Shown: positions 17,386-25,761 of the stretch, in pieces
Numbering within the stretch: position 1 is the stretch's first letter
Layout of the letters: the number at the start of each line of letters is the position of its first letter
Origin: Pseudomonas sp. BP8
Lineage (GTDB): Bacteria; Pseudomonadota; Gammaproteobacteria; Pseudomonadales; Pseudomonadaceae
DNA length: 64,000 bases
Direction of reading: 5' to 3'
Assembly: GCF_017875955.1 (NCBI RefSeq)
Contig: NZ_JAGINK010000001.1
Span: 5,238,501-5,302,500, forward strand
Translations under genes and position numbers: made by a program
Notes under the pieces: model-generated
Told to the model about the DNA's origin: nothing
What the model saw: the letters and a program-made list of their open reading frames with translations, nothing else
The model's database searches: none

Positions 17386-17725
17386 GGAGGATTCCTGTCC
17401 AGATGACCGAGGGGCGCGGGGCCCCGTACCTGCTGGCTGTGACCGCAGCGCATGAAGAACGCTCCGTCGGGCCAGCGATTTCGTCCCCTCGCCATGCCTA
17501 TACCTTATACAGCCACTGCCGTGGCAACCAGTCGCTGACCGCGAAAGGATGTTTTTGCCGATTTCCCGGCCTGCCCGTCGGCCTGAGGATGGCCGCTGCC
17601 CGGCAACCCTGATAAAATCGCGCGCCTTCGCAGACCAGTGACGAACAGGCAGCCGCCGCTGCAACAGCCGGCCTTGGCCGTCGCGGTCGTTTTTCCGAAT
17701 CCCTCCCTCCTAAAGGCCTGGATCA
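17386..17725. promoter_or_regulatory. Divergent promoter region of the DUF2066 gene and purM
   Basis: A 340-bp gap with no gene. The clearest signal is a -10-like TGATAAAAT around 17611-17619, which would start a purM transcript about 100 nt upstream of its ATG; no convincing -35 accompanies it. I see no palindrome that I can assign to a known regulator. Confidence 0.4.
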
Positions 17726-18784
17726 ATGAGCAAGCAACCCTCCCTGAGCTACAAGGACGCCGGTGTAGACATCGACGCCGGCGAAGCACTGGTCGAACGC
17801 ATCAAGGGCGTGGCCAAGCGCACCGCACGCCCTGAGGTCATGGGTGGCCTGGGCGGCTTCGGCGCCCTCTGCGAGATCCCGGCCGGCTACAAGCAGCCGG
17901 TTCTGGTCTCTGGCACCGATGGAGTCGGCACCAAGCTGCGCCTGGCGCTGAACCTGAACAAGCACGACAGCATCGGCCAGGACCTGGTCGCCATGTGCGT
18001 CAACGACCTCGTGGTGTGTGGCGCCGAGCCGCTGTTCTTCCTCGACTACTACGCCACCGGCAAGCTCAACGTCGACGTCGCCGCTACCGTGGTAACCGGC
18101 ATTGGCGCAGGTTGCGAGCTGGCTGGCTGCTCGCTGGTCGGTGGTGAAACCGCCGAGATGCCAGGCATGTACGAAGGCGAAGACTATGACCTGGCCGGCT
18201 TCTGCGTCGGCGTGGTCGAGAAGGCCGAGATCATCGACGGCTCGAAAGTGGCCAGCGGTGACGCCCTGATCGCCCTGCCCTCGTCCGGCCCGCACTCCAA
18301 CGGCTATTCGCTGATCCGCAAGATCCTCGAAGTGTCCGCGACCGACATCGAGAGCACCCAGCTCGACGGCACGCCGCTGGCCGACCTGCTGATGGCGCCA
18401 ACGCGCATTTACGTCAAGCCGCTGCTCAAGCTGATCAAGGACACTGGCGCGGTCAAGGCCATGGCCCACATCACCGGTGGTGGCCTGCTCGACAACATCC
18501 CGCGCGTTCTGCCGAAAAACGCCCAGGCGATCATTGACGTGGCCAGCTGGCAGCGTCCGGTGGTGTTCGATTTCCTCCAGGAAAAAGGCAACGTCGACGA
18601 GCACGAGATGCACCGCGTGCTGAACTGCGGCGTGGGCATGGTCATCTGCGTTGGCCAGGACCAGGTCGACAACGCCCTGAACGTGCTGCGCGCTGCCGGT
18701 GAGCAGCCATGGGTGATCGGCCAGATCGCCGACGCGGCCGAAGGCGCTGCCCAGGTCGAACTGCAGAACCTCAAGGCGCACTGA
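17726..18784 (+). CDS. purM: Phosphoribosylformylglycinamidine cyclo-ligase (AIR synthetase)
   Basis: Closes the imidazole ring to give aminoimidazole ribonucleotide in purine synthesis, using ATP. It has 352 residues. SYKDAGVDIDAGEALVERIK at the start, SGTDGVGTKLRLA near residue 65, the metal-binding DLVAMCVNDLVVCGAEPLFFLDY near 90 and GGETAEMPGMY near 141 are all family signatures. Its TGA overlaps the purN ATG (ATGA), so the two are translationally coupled. Confidence 0.98.
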   Translation: MSKQPSLSYKDAGVDIDAGEALVERIKGVAKRTARPEVMGGLGGFGALCEIPAGYKQPVLVSGTDGVGTKLRLALNLNKHDSIGQDLVAMCVNDLVVCGAEPLFFLDYYATGKLNVDVAATVVTGIGAGCELAGCSLVGGETAEMPGMYEGEDYDLAGFCVGVVEKAEIIDGSKVASGDALIALPSSGPHSNGYSLIRKILEVSATDIESTQLDGTPLADLLMAPTRIYVKPLLKLIKDTGAVKAMAHITGGGLLDNIPRVLPKNAQAIIDVASWQRPVVFDFLQEKGNVDEHEMHRVLNCGVGMVICVGQDQVDNALNVLRAAGEQPWVIGQIADAAEGAAQVELQNLKAH

Positions 18785-19437
18785 TGCCGAGCAAGACCTG
18801 TAACGTCGTGGTACTGCTGTCGGGCTCCGGCAGCAACCTGCAAGCGCTGATCGACCAGAGCAGTGGTGAGGACAGCCCGGTGCGCATCTGCGGGGTGATC
18901 TCCAACCGCGCCGACGCCTACGGTCTGGAGCGGGCCAAAGCGGCCGGCATCGACACCGCGGTCCTGCAGCACCAGGGTTTCGACGGCCGCGAAGCCTTCG
19001 ATGCGGCGCTGATGGCGCTGATCGATCGCTTCGAGCCGGACCTGGTCGTGCTGGCGGGTTTCATGCGTATCCTGAGTGGCGACTTCGTGCGCCACTACCA
19101 GGGTCGCCTGCTCAATATTCACCCGTCGTTGCTGCCCAAGTACAAGGGGCTGCATACCCACCAGCGTGCGCTGGAGGCGGGTGATGCCGAGCATGGCTGC
19201 AGCGTGCATTTCGTCACCGAGGAACTCGATGGCGGGCCTCTGGTCGTACAGGCTGTGGTAGCGGTGGCGGCAAACGACACCGCGCAGAGCCTGGCCAGCC
19301 GGGTTCACCACCAGGAACACCAGATCTACCCGCTGGCGGTGCGCTGGTTCGCTGAAGGACGCTTGCGTCTGGGTGAGCACGGTGCGTTACTGGATGGCCA
19401 GCCGCTGGCGGCCAGCGGTCACTTGATTCGATCCTAG
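18784..19437 (+). CDS. purN: Phosphoribosylglycinamide formyltransferase
   Basis: Transfers formyl from 10-formyltetrahydrofolate to GAR in purine synthesis. It has 217 residues from ATG 18784, which overlaps the purM stop. NVVVLLSGSGSNLQALID is the phosphate-binding start. The catalytic Asn-His pair is in NIHPSLLPKYKG and the Asp in VTEELDGGP, as in E. coli PurN. The frame is open further upstream inside purM, but that part is out of the family. Confidence 0.97.
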   Translation: MPSKTCNVVVLLSGSGSNLQALIDQSSGEDSPVRICGVISNRADAYGLERAKAAGIDTAVLQHQGFDGREAFDAALMALIDRFEPDLVVLAGFMRILSGDFVRHYQGRLLNIHPSLLPKYKGLHTHQRALEAGDAEHGCSVHFVTEELDGGPLVVQAVVAVAANDTAQSLASRVHHQEHQIYPLAVRWFAEGRLRLGEHGALLDGQPLAASGHLIRS

Positions 19438-19445
19438 GAGTATTT

Positions 19446-20156
19446 ATGCGTCGCGCCCTGCTGATGGCTCTCGCTGTGCTTGCCCTGCCCCTCCAGGCAG
19501 CTGACCTCAAGCCGTTTTCGGCCAGCTATACCGCCGACTGGAAGCAGCTGCCCATGAGCGGCACCGCCGAGCGCAGCCTGGAAAAGAACGCCAACGGTAC
19601 CTGGAGCCTGAATTTCAAGGCGTCCATGATGATCGCCAGCCTGACCGAGCAGAGCACGCTCAAGCTGGACAAGGACACGCTGCTGCCGCAGACCTACCAC
19701 TTCGAGCGTGGTGGCTTGGGCAAGGCGAAGAAGGTTGACCTGGACTTCGACTGGGCCAGCAAGAAAGTCACCGGTAGCGACCGTGGTGATGCGGTGAGCC
19801 TGCCGCTCAACCGTGGCGTGCTGGACAAGTCGTCTTATCAGTTGGCGCTGCAGCATGACGTGGCTGCCGGCAAGAAGAGCGTGTCCTACCAGGTGGTCGA
19901 CGGTGACGAGATCGACACCTACGATTTCCGTGTACTGGGTACCGAGAAGGTCACCACCAAGACCGGCCAGGTTGATGCGGTGAAAGTCGAGCGGGTGCGT
20001 GATCCTAGCCAGAGCAAGCGTATCACCGAGCTGTGGTTTGCCAAGGACTGGGATTATCTGCTGGTGCAGCTGCGTCAGGTTGAGACTGATGGCAAGGAGT
20101 ATGTGATCGTGCTGCAGGATGGTACGGTTGATGGCAGGTCGGTCAAGGGCAACTGA
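19446..20156 (+). CDS. DUF3108 domain-containing exported protein
   Basis: It has 236 residues. Signal peptide RRALLMALAVLALPLQA, cleavage probably after residue 18, so periplasmic. The mature part is a beta-rich DUF3108 domain: ASYTADWKQLPMSGTAERSL near residue 25, STLKLDKDTLLPQTYHFERGGLG near 73 and ELWFAKDWDYLLVQLRQVE near 196. No biochemical role is established for DUF3108. It follows purN by 8 nt and may be co-transcribed, but a role in purine synthesis is not implied. Confidence 0.82.
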   Translation: MRRALLMALAVLALPLQAADLKPFSASYTADWKQLPMSGTAERSLEKNANGTWSLNFKASMMIASLTEQSTLKLDKDTLLPQTYHFERGGLGKAKKVDLDFDWASKKVTGSDRGDAVSLPLNRGVLDKSSYQLALQHDVAAGKKSVSYQVVDGDEIDTYDFRVLGTEKVTTKTGQVDAVKVERVRDPSQSKRITELWFAKDWDYLLVQLRQVETDGKEYVIVLQDGTVDGRSVKGN

Positions 20157-20188
20157 TGATTGCCTGAAGCTGTTTGCTGGATCTTGAG

Positions 20189-20216
20189 ACCCCGCCTTGT
20201 GCGGGGTTTCTTTTTG
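20189..20216 (+). terminator. Rho-independent terminator after purM-purN-DUF3108
   Basis: Stem ACCCCGC (20189-20195) / GCGGGGT (20201-20207) with a CTTGT loop, followed by TTCTTTTT. Confidence 0.85.
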
Positions 20217-20253
20217 GCTGTTCAGGGGTTGTTGGGGAGATGGGCTGTTGGCT

Positions 20254-20277
20254 TGGCTGGCTGGCTGGCTGGCTGGC
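20254..20277. repeat. Tetranucleotide repeat (TGGC)6
   Basis: Six perfect TGGC units in non-coding DNA immediately before repeat island A. Such short tandem repeats can vary in copy number; no gene is read through it. Confidence 0.8.
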
Positions 20278-20510
20278 TTAGGGATTGTGGGCTTATCCAT
20301 TTGATGTGGTGGCGCTTCTGGCCCCTTCCGCCCTTACGGCGGGTCACTTTTTTTCTTGGAAAAAAGTAACCAAAAACCGCCTGCTCCTGCATCCGGCCCT
20401 GCGCTGCGCTCCGGGTTCCCTCACTCCGGTCTTGCTCCTGACGTCGCGAAGTTACGGGTGGCGTCTGGGCTGGCGTTGTCTTCGATAGTGGCAGGCGTGG
20501 TGGATATTCG

Positions 20511-20604
20511 GGCCTCTTCGCGGGACAAGCCCGCTCCTACAGGTATTGCGCAAATTCTGAATTCGGCGCAATCCCTGTAGGAGCGGGCTTGTCCCGCGAA
20601 GAGG
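20511..20604. repeat. Inverted REP pair in island A (first)
   Basis: GGCCTCTTCGCGGGACAAGC... and its inverted partner ...GCGGGCTTGTCCCGCGAAGA, separated by about 35 nt. Both carry the same G-to-A change (GGACAAGC instead of GGGCAAGC), so they are kept complementary. Confidence 0.85.
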
Positions 20605-21004
20605 CTGGTACTGGCAACGCAAATCGCAGGGCGCAGCCCGGCCAGCCACCCCACAAATCCGCTGGTAGATAAACAAAGCGAGAGCACAGCGTTTCGCCTA
20701 CCGTTGCCCTGGCTGTTGATCTTGATCTTGCTATTGATCTACCAGCGACCTGCACTCGGCCTCCTGTCGTCGCGAAGAGGCGGGTACCGGCAACGCAAAT
20801 CGCAGGGCGCAGCCCTGCCGGCCACACCACAAATCCTCTTGTAAACAGACAAAGCGAGAGCACAGCGTTTCGCCTGCCGTTGCTCTGGCTGTTGATCTAC
20901 CAGCGACTTCAGAAGACCACCACTCGGCCTCCTGACGTCGCGAAGTTACGGGTGGCGTCTGGGCTGGCGTTGTTTTTGACAGTGGCATGGGTGGTGGATA
21001 TTCG

Positions 21005-21100
21005 GGCCTCTTCGCGGGGCAAGCCCGCTCCTACAGGATTTGCGCCGAATTCAAAATTTGCGCAATACCTGTAGGAGCGGGCTTGCCCCGCGAAGAGGCC
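21005..21100. repeat. Inverted REP pair in island A (second)
   Basis: Standard P. putida-type REP on both sides (GGCCTCTTCGCGGGGCAAGC and inverted GCTTGCCCCGCGAAGAGGCC) with about 35 nt between. Confidence 0.85.
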
Positions 21101-21732
21101 GGTACTGCCAATGCAAATCGCAGGGCGCAGCCCTGCCAGCCACCCCACAAATCCGCTGGTAAATAAACAAAGCGAGAGCGCAGCGATTCGCCAGCCGTTG
21201 CCCTGGCTGTTGATCTTGATCTTGCTCTTGATCTACAGCGACTTCAGGAGGCCGAGTGGAGGTCTTGCGTAGGGAGGTGGAGGCCATGGATGGCCGGAAA
21301 GCGCTGAGGCCCAGGATGGGCCGTACAGCGCGGTCCTCCCGGAGCAAGACCGGAGCGAGGGGACCCGCAGCGCAGCGAAGGGCCGGATGATGGAGCAAGC
21401 TGTTTTTGGTTACTTTTTTCCAAGAAAAAATTGACCCGCCGTAAGGGCGGAAGGGGCCAGAAAAGCCACCACATCAAATGGATAAGCCCCCAACCTACAA
21501 GCCTCAGAACCATCGCCCCCCGATCGCGACACAAGGCCGCTCCCCCAGTGATCGCGCCAGCTTCTAGATCTTGTGCAAGACAGTTGCTCCCACAAGAGGC
21601 CGCCACTGAAACCCCGCACCACCCTCCATGAAACATGTTTCATGCCCAGTTTATTTACTTAGCCTGCTATCAAACACTATAACTAAGTCCTGCGACACAG
21701 TGCCGCAGCCAACTAGAAGTGGAGTTTTAACG

Positions 21733-21918
21733 ATGACAGTCCAAGTAACCGAACGTGACGAATCGAAAATGTCCCACGAAGGCCTGGCCGCCGGTGTGCG
21801 GATCTGGGATGTGCACCAGCAAGGTGAACTGGTCGGTATGTTCCATCAGGAACACGAAGCCCACCAGTACCGGCAAGAACTCGAGCAGCTCGAGAGCCAG
21901 CGTACCACTACGCAATAA
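21733..21918 (+). CDS. Small conserved-looking hypothetical protein (61 aa)
   Basis: ATG 21733 follows GGAG about eight bases upstream. The 61-residue product starts MTVQVTERDESKMSH, is rich in Glu, Gln and His, and has a likely helical C-terminus (HEAHQYRQELEQLES). No signal peptide or membrane segment. Gene-like features: a good ribosome site, an intrinsic terminator right after the stop, and codon use like its neighbours. The longer frame from 21628 adds an unlikely N-terminus. No function assigned. It stands alone between island A and the convergent DUF2058 gene. Confidence 0.7.
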   Translation: MTVQVTERDESKMSHEGLAAGVRIWDVHQQGELVGMFHQEHEAHQYRQELEQLESQRTTTQ

Positions 21919-21931
21919 TCAGTCTTCGATA

Positions 21932-21957
21932 AAAAACCCCGCCTAGGCGGGGTTTTT
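21932..21957. terminator. Bidirectional rho-independent terminator
   Basis: AAAAACCCCGCC TA GGCGGGGTTTTT: a near-perfect palindrome with A-run and T-run, serving the small ORF on the plus strand and the DUF2058 gene on the minus strand. Confidence 0.9.
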
Positions 21958-21962
21958 CGTGC

Positions 21963-22502
21963 TTACCACATAAGATCGTCTGGGATCTTGTAGGCAGCGT
22001 ACGGATCGTCTTCGTCCGCCTCCTCCACGTGGGTATTAAGCAACAGGATGCGATTAGGGTCGCGCTCCTGAATCTTCACCGCCGCCTCACGCGGAATCAC
22101 TTCGTAGCCACCGCCGAAAGCCACCACCGCCAGCGAGCCGTTGCTCAGCTTGGTACGCATCAGGGCGTTGACGGCGATGCGCTTGACCTTCTTGTCATCG
22201 ACGAAGTTGTAATAGTCCTCGGTGTTCAACTTGGGCAGACGCGTCGCTTCGATCAACTGCTTGATCTGTGCGGCACGGGCCTTCTGCTCGGCCTTCTCCT
22301 GCTGCTGGCGGTTGAGCTCCTGGTCACGCTTGGCCTTGTCGGCCATGGCTTCCTTGGCCAGACGCTGCTGGGTGTCGTCGACTTCGACCTGGCCTTTTTG
22401 CTCCAGGCGCTTCTGTTTCTTTTCTGCTTTGTTGGTCTGCTGGACCTGCTTCTGGTTAACCAGACCGGCCTTGAGCAATTGATCGCGAAGGGAAAGGCTC
22501 AT
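21963..22502 (-). CDS. DUF2058 family protein
   Basis: It has 179 residues. SLSLRDQLLKAGLVNQKQVQQ begins the protein, followed by a long charged, likely coiled-coil stretch rich in Lys, Gln and Glu (residues about 20-90), then a compact domain (LPKLNTEDYYNFVDDKKVKRIAV onward). This is the YaiL-like DUF2058 arrangement; the function is not established. It lies just below mazG on the same strand (26-nt gap), so it may be part of that transcript. Confidence 0.82.
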   Translation of the reverse strand: MSLSLRDQLLKAGLVNQKQVQQTNKAEKKQKRLEQKGQVEVDDTQQRLAKEAMADKAKRDQELNRQQQEKAEQKARAAQIKQLIEATRLPKLNTEDYYNFVDDKKVKRIAVNALMRTKLSNGSLAVVAFGGGYEVIPREAAVKIQERDPNRILLLNTHVEEADEDDPYAAYKIPDDLMW

Positions 22503-22528
22503 GGATGTTCACTCACTTATGCAACAGC

Positions 22529-23362
22529 TCAGCCGCAGCTGGGCAGGTTCTTTTCCTGACGTTTGGCTTCCCCCCAAAGGGCATCCAGTTCGTCAAGGTT
22601 ACAGGTTTCAATCGGCTTGCCACTGTCGCGCAACGCCTGTTCGATGAAGCGGAAACGTCGCTCGAACTTGCGATTGGCGCGACGCAGGGCGTTTTCCGGG
22701 TCTTGCTTGAGGTGGCGGGCCAGGTTGACGGTGGCGAACAACAGATCGCCGATCTCGTCTTCCAGGGCATCACTGTCGCCATCAGCCATGGCTTGCAGGA
22801 CTTCATCCAGCTCTTCGCGGACTTTATCCAGCACCGGCAGGGCGTCTGGCCAGTCGAAGCCGACCGTGGCAGTACGTTTTTGCAACTTGGCGGCGCGTGA
22901 CAAGGCCGGCAATGCCGCCGGTACGTCGTCGAGCAAGGACAACTGCTCAGGCACGCTATGCTCGGCGCGCTCTTCGGCCTTGATCTCTTCCCAGCGTGAC
23001 TTGACCTGGGCTTCGCTCAGGGTCGGGGTGTCGAGTGGCGCATAGAGCTCGCCCGTGGGGAAAACATGGGGGTGACGACGGATCAGCTTGCGGGTGATGC
23101 CATCGACCACCCCGGCAAATTCGAAGCGCCCCTCTTCACGGGCCAGCTGGCTGTAATAGACCACCTGGAACAGCAGGTCACCTAGCTCGCCTTGCAGGTG
23201 CGCAAAATCGCCACGCTCGATGGTATCGGCGACTTCATACGCCTCCTCGATCGTGTGCGGGACGATACTGGCGTAGTTCTGCTTGAGGTCCCATGGGCAG
23301 CCATGATGGGGGTCGCGCAGGCGGGCCATGAGGTGCAGCAGGTCTTCAAGGGTATAGAGCAT
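22529..23362 (-). CDS. mazG: Nucleoside triphosphate pyrophosphohydrolase MazG
   Basis: Hydrolyses (d)NTPs to monophosphates and pyrophosphate. In E. coli it also lowers ppGpp under starvation. It has 277 residues from ATG 23362; the frame extends to 23428 without family similarity. Two MazG domains are visible: EEAYEVADTIERGDF...GELGDLL at the N-terminus (about residues 33-55) and REELDEVLQAM...EDEIGDLLF in the C-terminal half, the second being the usual catalytic copy. It follows relA, the ppGpp synthase gene, on the same strand, a conserved pairing. Confidence 0.95.
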   Translation of the reverse strand: MLYTLEDLLHLMARLRDPHHGCPWDLKQNYASIVPHTIEEAYEVADTIERGDFAHLQGELGDLLFQVVYYSQLAREEGRFEFAGVVDGITRKLIRRHPHVFPTGELYAPLDTPTLSEAQVKSRWEEIKAEERAEHSVPEQLSLLDDVPAALPALSRAAKLQKRTATVGFDWPDALPVLDKVREELDEVLQAMADGDSDALEDEIGDLLFATVNLARHLKQDPENALRRANRKFERRFRFIEQALRDSGKPIETCNLDELDALWGEAKRQEKNLPSCG

Positions 23363-23424
23363 GAGGGCAGGTCCTTCGGTTGCGCCCTGCCCGCGGGTGA
23401 ACCCGCGAACAGGGCACCGCGGGT

Positions 23425-25665
23425 TCAAGGGGTACGGTTACGCCGCGTCTCGATGATGTTCGGCAACTGCGAAATCCGCCCGAGCAGACGCCCAAGGGCA
23501 TCCAGGCCGGGGATCTCGATGGTCAGCGACATCAATGCGGTGTTGTCTTCCTTGTTCGAGCGGGTGTTGACCGCCAATACGTTGATCTTCTCGTTGAGCA
23601 GCACCTGCGACACATCGCGCAGCAGACCCGGGCGGTCGTAGGCGCGAATGATGATGTCGACCGGGTAGGTCTGCACCGGCACCGGCCCCCAGCTGACCTG
23701 GATGATCCGCTCAGGCTCGCGCCCGGTCAGTTGCAGCACCGAAGCGCAGTCCTGACGGTGGATGGTCACGCCACGCCCCTGGGTGATGTAACCGACGATC
23801 GCATCGCCCGGTAGCGGCTGGCAGCAACCGGCCATCTGCGTGAGCAGGTTGCCGACACCCTGGATCTGAATATCGGCGCGCTTGCCCGTGCGCGCGCTGG
23901 AGGGCTTGCGCGGGGTCAGCTCGATCTGTTCGATACGCTCAGGTTCGAGCAGCTGCTGCGCGGCGTTGACCAGGTGCGCCAGGCGCAGGTCACCCGCACC
24001 AAGGGCGGCAAACAGGTCTTCGGCGGTCTTGACGTTGGCTTTCTCGGCCAGCCGGTCGAAGTCCACCTGCGGCAGGCCGAGGCGGCTCAGCTCGCGCTCG
24101 AGCAAGGTCTTGCCAGCGGCGACGTTCTGGTCGCGTGCTTGCAACTTGAACCAATGGACGATCTTCGCGCGCGCCCGCGAGGTGGTGACGTAGCCGAGGT
24201 TGGAGTTCAGCCAGTCGCGGCTAGGGCTGCCGTGCTTGCTGGTGATGATCTCGACCTGCTCGCCGGTCTGCAGGCTGTAGTTGAGCGGCACGATGCGCCC
24301 GTTGATCTTGGCCCCGCGGCAGTTGTGGCCGATCTCGGTGTGCACGCGGTAGGCGAAGTCCAGCGGTGTGGCACCCTTGGGCAGGTCGATGGCGTGGCCG
24401 TCGGGGGTAAAGATATAGACCCGGTCCGGTTCGATATCGACCCGCAGTTGCTCGGCCAGGCCGCCAATGTCGCCCAGCTCCTCGTGCCACTCCAGCACCT
24501 GACGCAGCCAGGAGATCTTCTCTTCATAGTGATTGGAGCTGGCCTTGACGTCGGTGCCCTTGTAGCGCCAGTGGGCGCAGACGCCCAGTTCGGCCTCCTC
24601 GTGCATGCCGTGGCTGCGGATCTGTACTTCCAGAACCTTGCCTTCCGGGCCTATCACCGCCGTGTGCAGCGAGCGGTAGCCGTTCTCCTTGGGGTTGGCG
24701 ATGTAGTCGTCGAACTCCTTGGGGATGTGCCGCCAGAGGGTATGGACGATGCCCAGCGCGGTGTAGCAGTCGCGGATTTCCGGGACCAGCACGCGCACGG
24801 CGCGCACGTCGTAGATCTGGCTGAACTCCAGCCCTTTGCGCTGCATCTTGCGCCAGATCGAATAGATATGTTTTGCACGGCCACTGATGTCGGCTTTGAC
24901 GCCAGTAGCCAGCAGCTCGTTCTGCAACTGGTTCATCACGTCGCTGATGAACCGCTCGCGGTCCAGCCGGCGCTCGTGCAGAAGCTTGGCGATCTGCTTG
25001 TACTGGTCGGGCTCGAGGTAGCGGAAAGACAGGTCTTCGAGTTCCCACTTGATGTGGCCGATACCCAGGCGGTGCGCCAGTGGCGCATAGATGTCGAACA
25101 CCTCGCGCGCCACGCGCAGGCGTTTTTCGTCGTCGGCGGCCTTTACCGCACGAATCGCGCAGGTCCGTTCGGCCAGCTTGATCAGCGCAACGCGGACATC
25201 GTCGACCATCGCCACGAGCATCTTGCGCAGGTTCTCGACCTGCGCCTGCGAGCCCAGCACCAACGACTGGCGCGGGCTCAGGCTGGCGCTGATGGCGGCC
25301 ATGCGCAGCACGCCGTCGATCAGCTTGGACACCACCGGGCCAAAGCGCTGCCCGACCTCGGCCAAGGTCACCTTGCCCTCGCGCACCGAACGATAGATGA
25401 CGGCCGCCACCAGCGAATCCTGGTCGAGCTTGAGGTCAGCGAGGATCTCGGCGATCTCCAGGCCTGCCTGGTAACTGGACGTACCGTCCGCCCAGGAATG
25501 CTTGGCCGGGTTGCCCTTTTTCTCGACTTCCTGGGCGAATTCGCAGGCCTCTTTGAGGTTCACCCGGTCGAGCGCCGAGTCGACGCTCACCACATGATCG
25601 AGCCATGCTTCGAGATTGATACTGCCGTCGGTATTGACCGGCTGGTGCACTCTCACCTGTACCAT
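23425..25665 (-). CDS. relA: GTP pyrophosphokinase RelA ((p)ppGpp synthetase I)
   Basis: Makes (p)ppGpp on starved ribosomes (stringent response). It has 746 residues from ATG 25665, close to E. coli RelA (744). The HD hydrolase domain is degenerate: where SpoT has the HD motif, this protein reads AAVIYRSVREGK, so hydrolysis is unlikely. The synthetase domain has KEFDDYIANPKENGYRSLHT, with the EFDD signature of monofunctional RelA rather than the RxKD of SpoT. TGS domain (VYIFTPDGHAIDLPKGATPL) near residue 415 and a C-terminal ACT domain (PVDIIIRAYDRPGLLRDVSQ) follow. The open frame above 25665 is not part of the gene. Confidence 0.97.
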   Translation of the reverse strand: MVQVRVHQPVNTDGSINLEAWLDHVVSVDSALDRVNLKEACEFAQEVEKKGNPAKHSWADGTSSYQAGLEIAEILADLKLDQDSLVAAVIYRSVREGKVTLAEVGQRFGPVVSKLIDGVLRMAAISASLSPRQSLVLGSQAQVENLRKMLVAMVDDVRVALIKLAERTCAIRAVKAADDEKRLRVAREVFDIYAPLAHRLGIGHIKWELEDLSFRYLEPDQYKQIAKLLHERRLDRERFISDVMNQLQNELLATGVKADISGRAKHIYSIWRKMQRKGLEFSQIYDVRAVRVLVPEIRDCYTALGIVHTLWRHIPKEFDDYIANPKENGYRSLHTAVIGPEGKVLEVQIRSHGMHEEAELGVCAHWRYKGTDVKASSNHYEEKISWLRQVLEWHEELGDIGGLAEQLRVDIEPDRVYIFTPDGHAIDLPKGATPLDFAYRVHTEIGHNCRGAKINGRIVPLNYSLQTGEQVEIITSKHGSPSRDWLNSNLGYVTTSRARAKIVHWFKLQARDQNVAAGKTLLERELSRLGLPQVDFDRLAEKANVKTAEDLFAALGAGDLRLAHLVNAAQQLLEPERIEQIELTPRKPSSARTGKRADIQIQGVGNLLTQMAGCCQPLPGDAIVGYITQGRGVTIHRQDCASVLQLTGREPERIIQVSWGPVPVQTYPVDIIIRAYDRPGLLRDVSQVLLNEKINVLAVNTRSNKEDNTALMSLTIEIPGLDALGRLLGRISQLPNIIETRRNRTP

Positions 25666-25761
25666 CTTTGCTTTACCTTTCCATACAGTGCACCCCACGG
25701 GTGCACTGAGAATCACCGTACGCACTCCAATCCATGGAATGCCTACCAAGGGGCCAGTTCA

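Larger units (their letters stand above)
20282..21500. repeat. Repeat island A: mosaic of repeat modules between inverted arms
   Basis: This 1.2-kb non-coding stretch starts with an arm GGGCTTATCCATTTGATGTG... running through CTTACGGCGGGTCAC and AAAAAGTAACCAAAAAC, and ends with the same arm inverted (20286-20430 and about 21245-21495; the left copy is shorter). Between them, in order: module Z (GACGTCGCGAAGTTACGGGT, 20439-20515), a REP pair, inverted module Y (20608-20760), inverted Y again (20775-20930), Z again (20934-21010), a REP pair, and inverted Y (21100-21240). Module Y holds variable runs of the hexamer GATCTT. Small open frames inside follow the repeats and look non-coding. All modules recur in island B at 28171. 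Confidence 0.8.

Noticed and set aside
16309..17664. 451-residue version of the DUF2066 protein
   Set aside because: The extra N-terminus lacks a ribosome site and would bury the clear signal peptide at 17385.
20421..21398. Several 70-115 codon frames in repeat island A sharing peptide strings
   Set aside because: The shared peptides (for example GLRPAICVAS) come from repeated DNA modules, not from a protein family.
20157..21640. CRISPR array
   Set aside because: Repeats are long, in both orientations and not evenly spaced; no cas genes.
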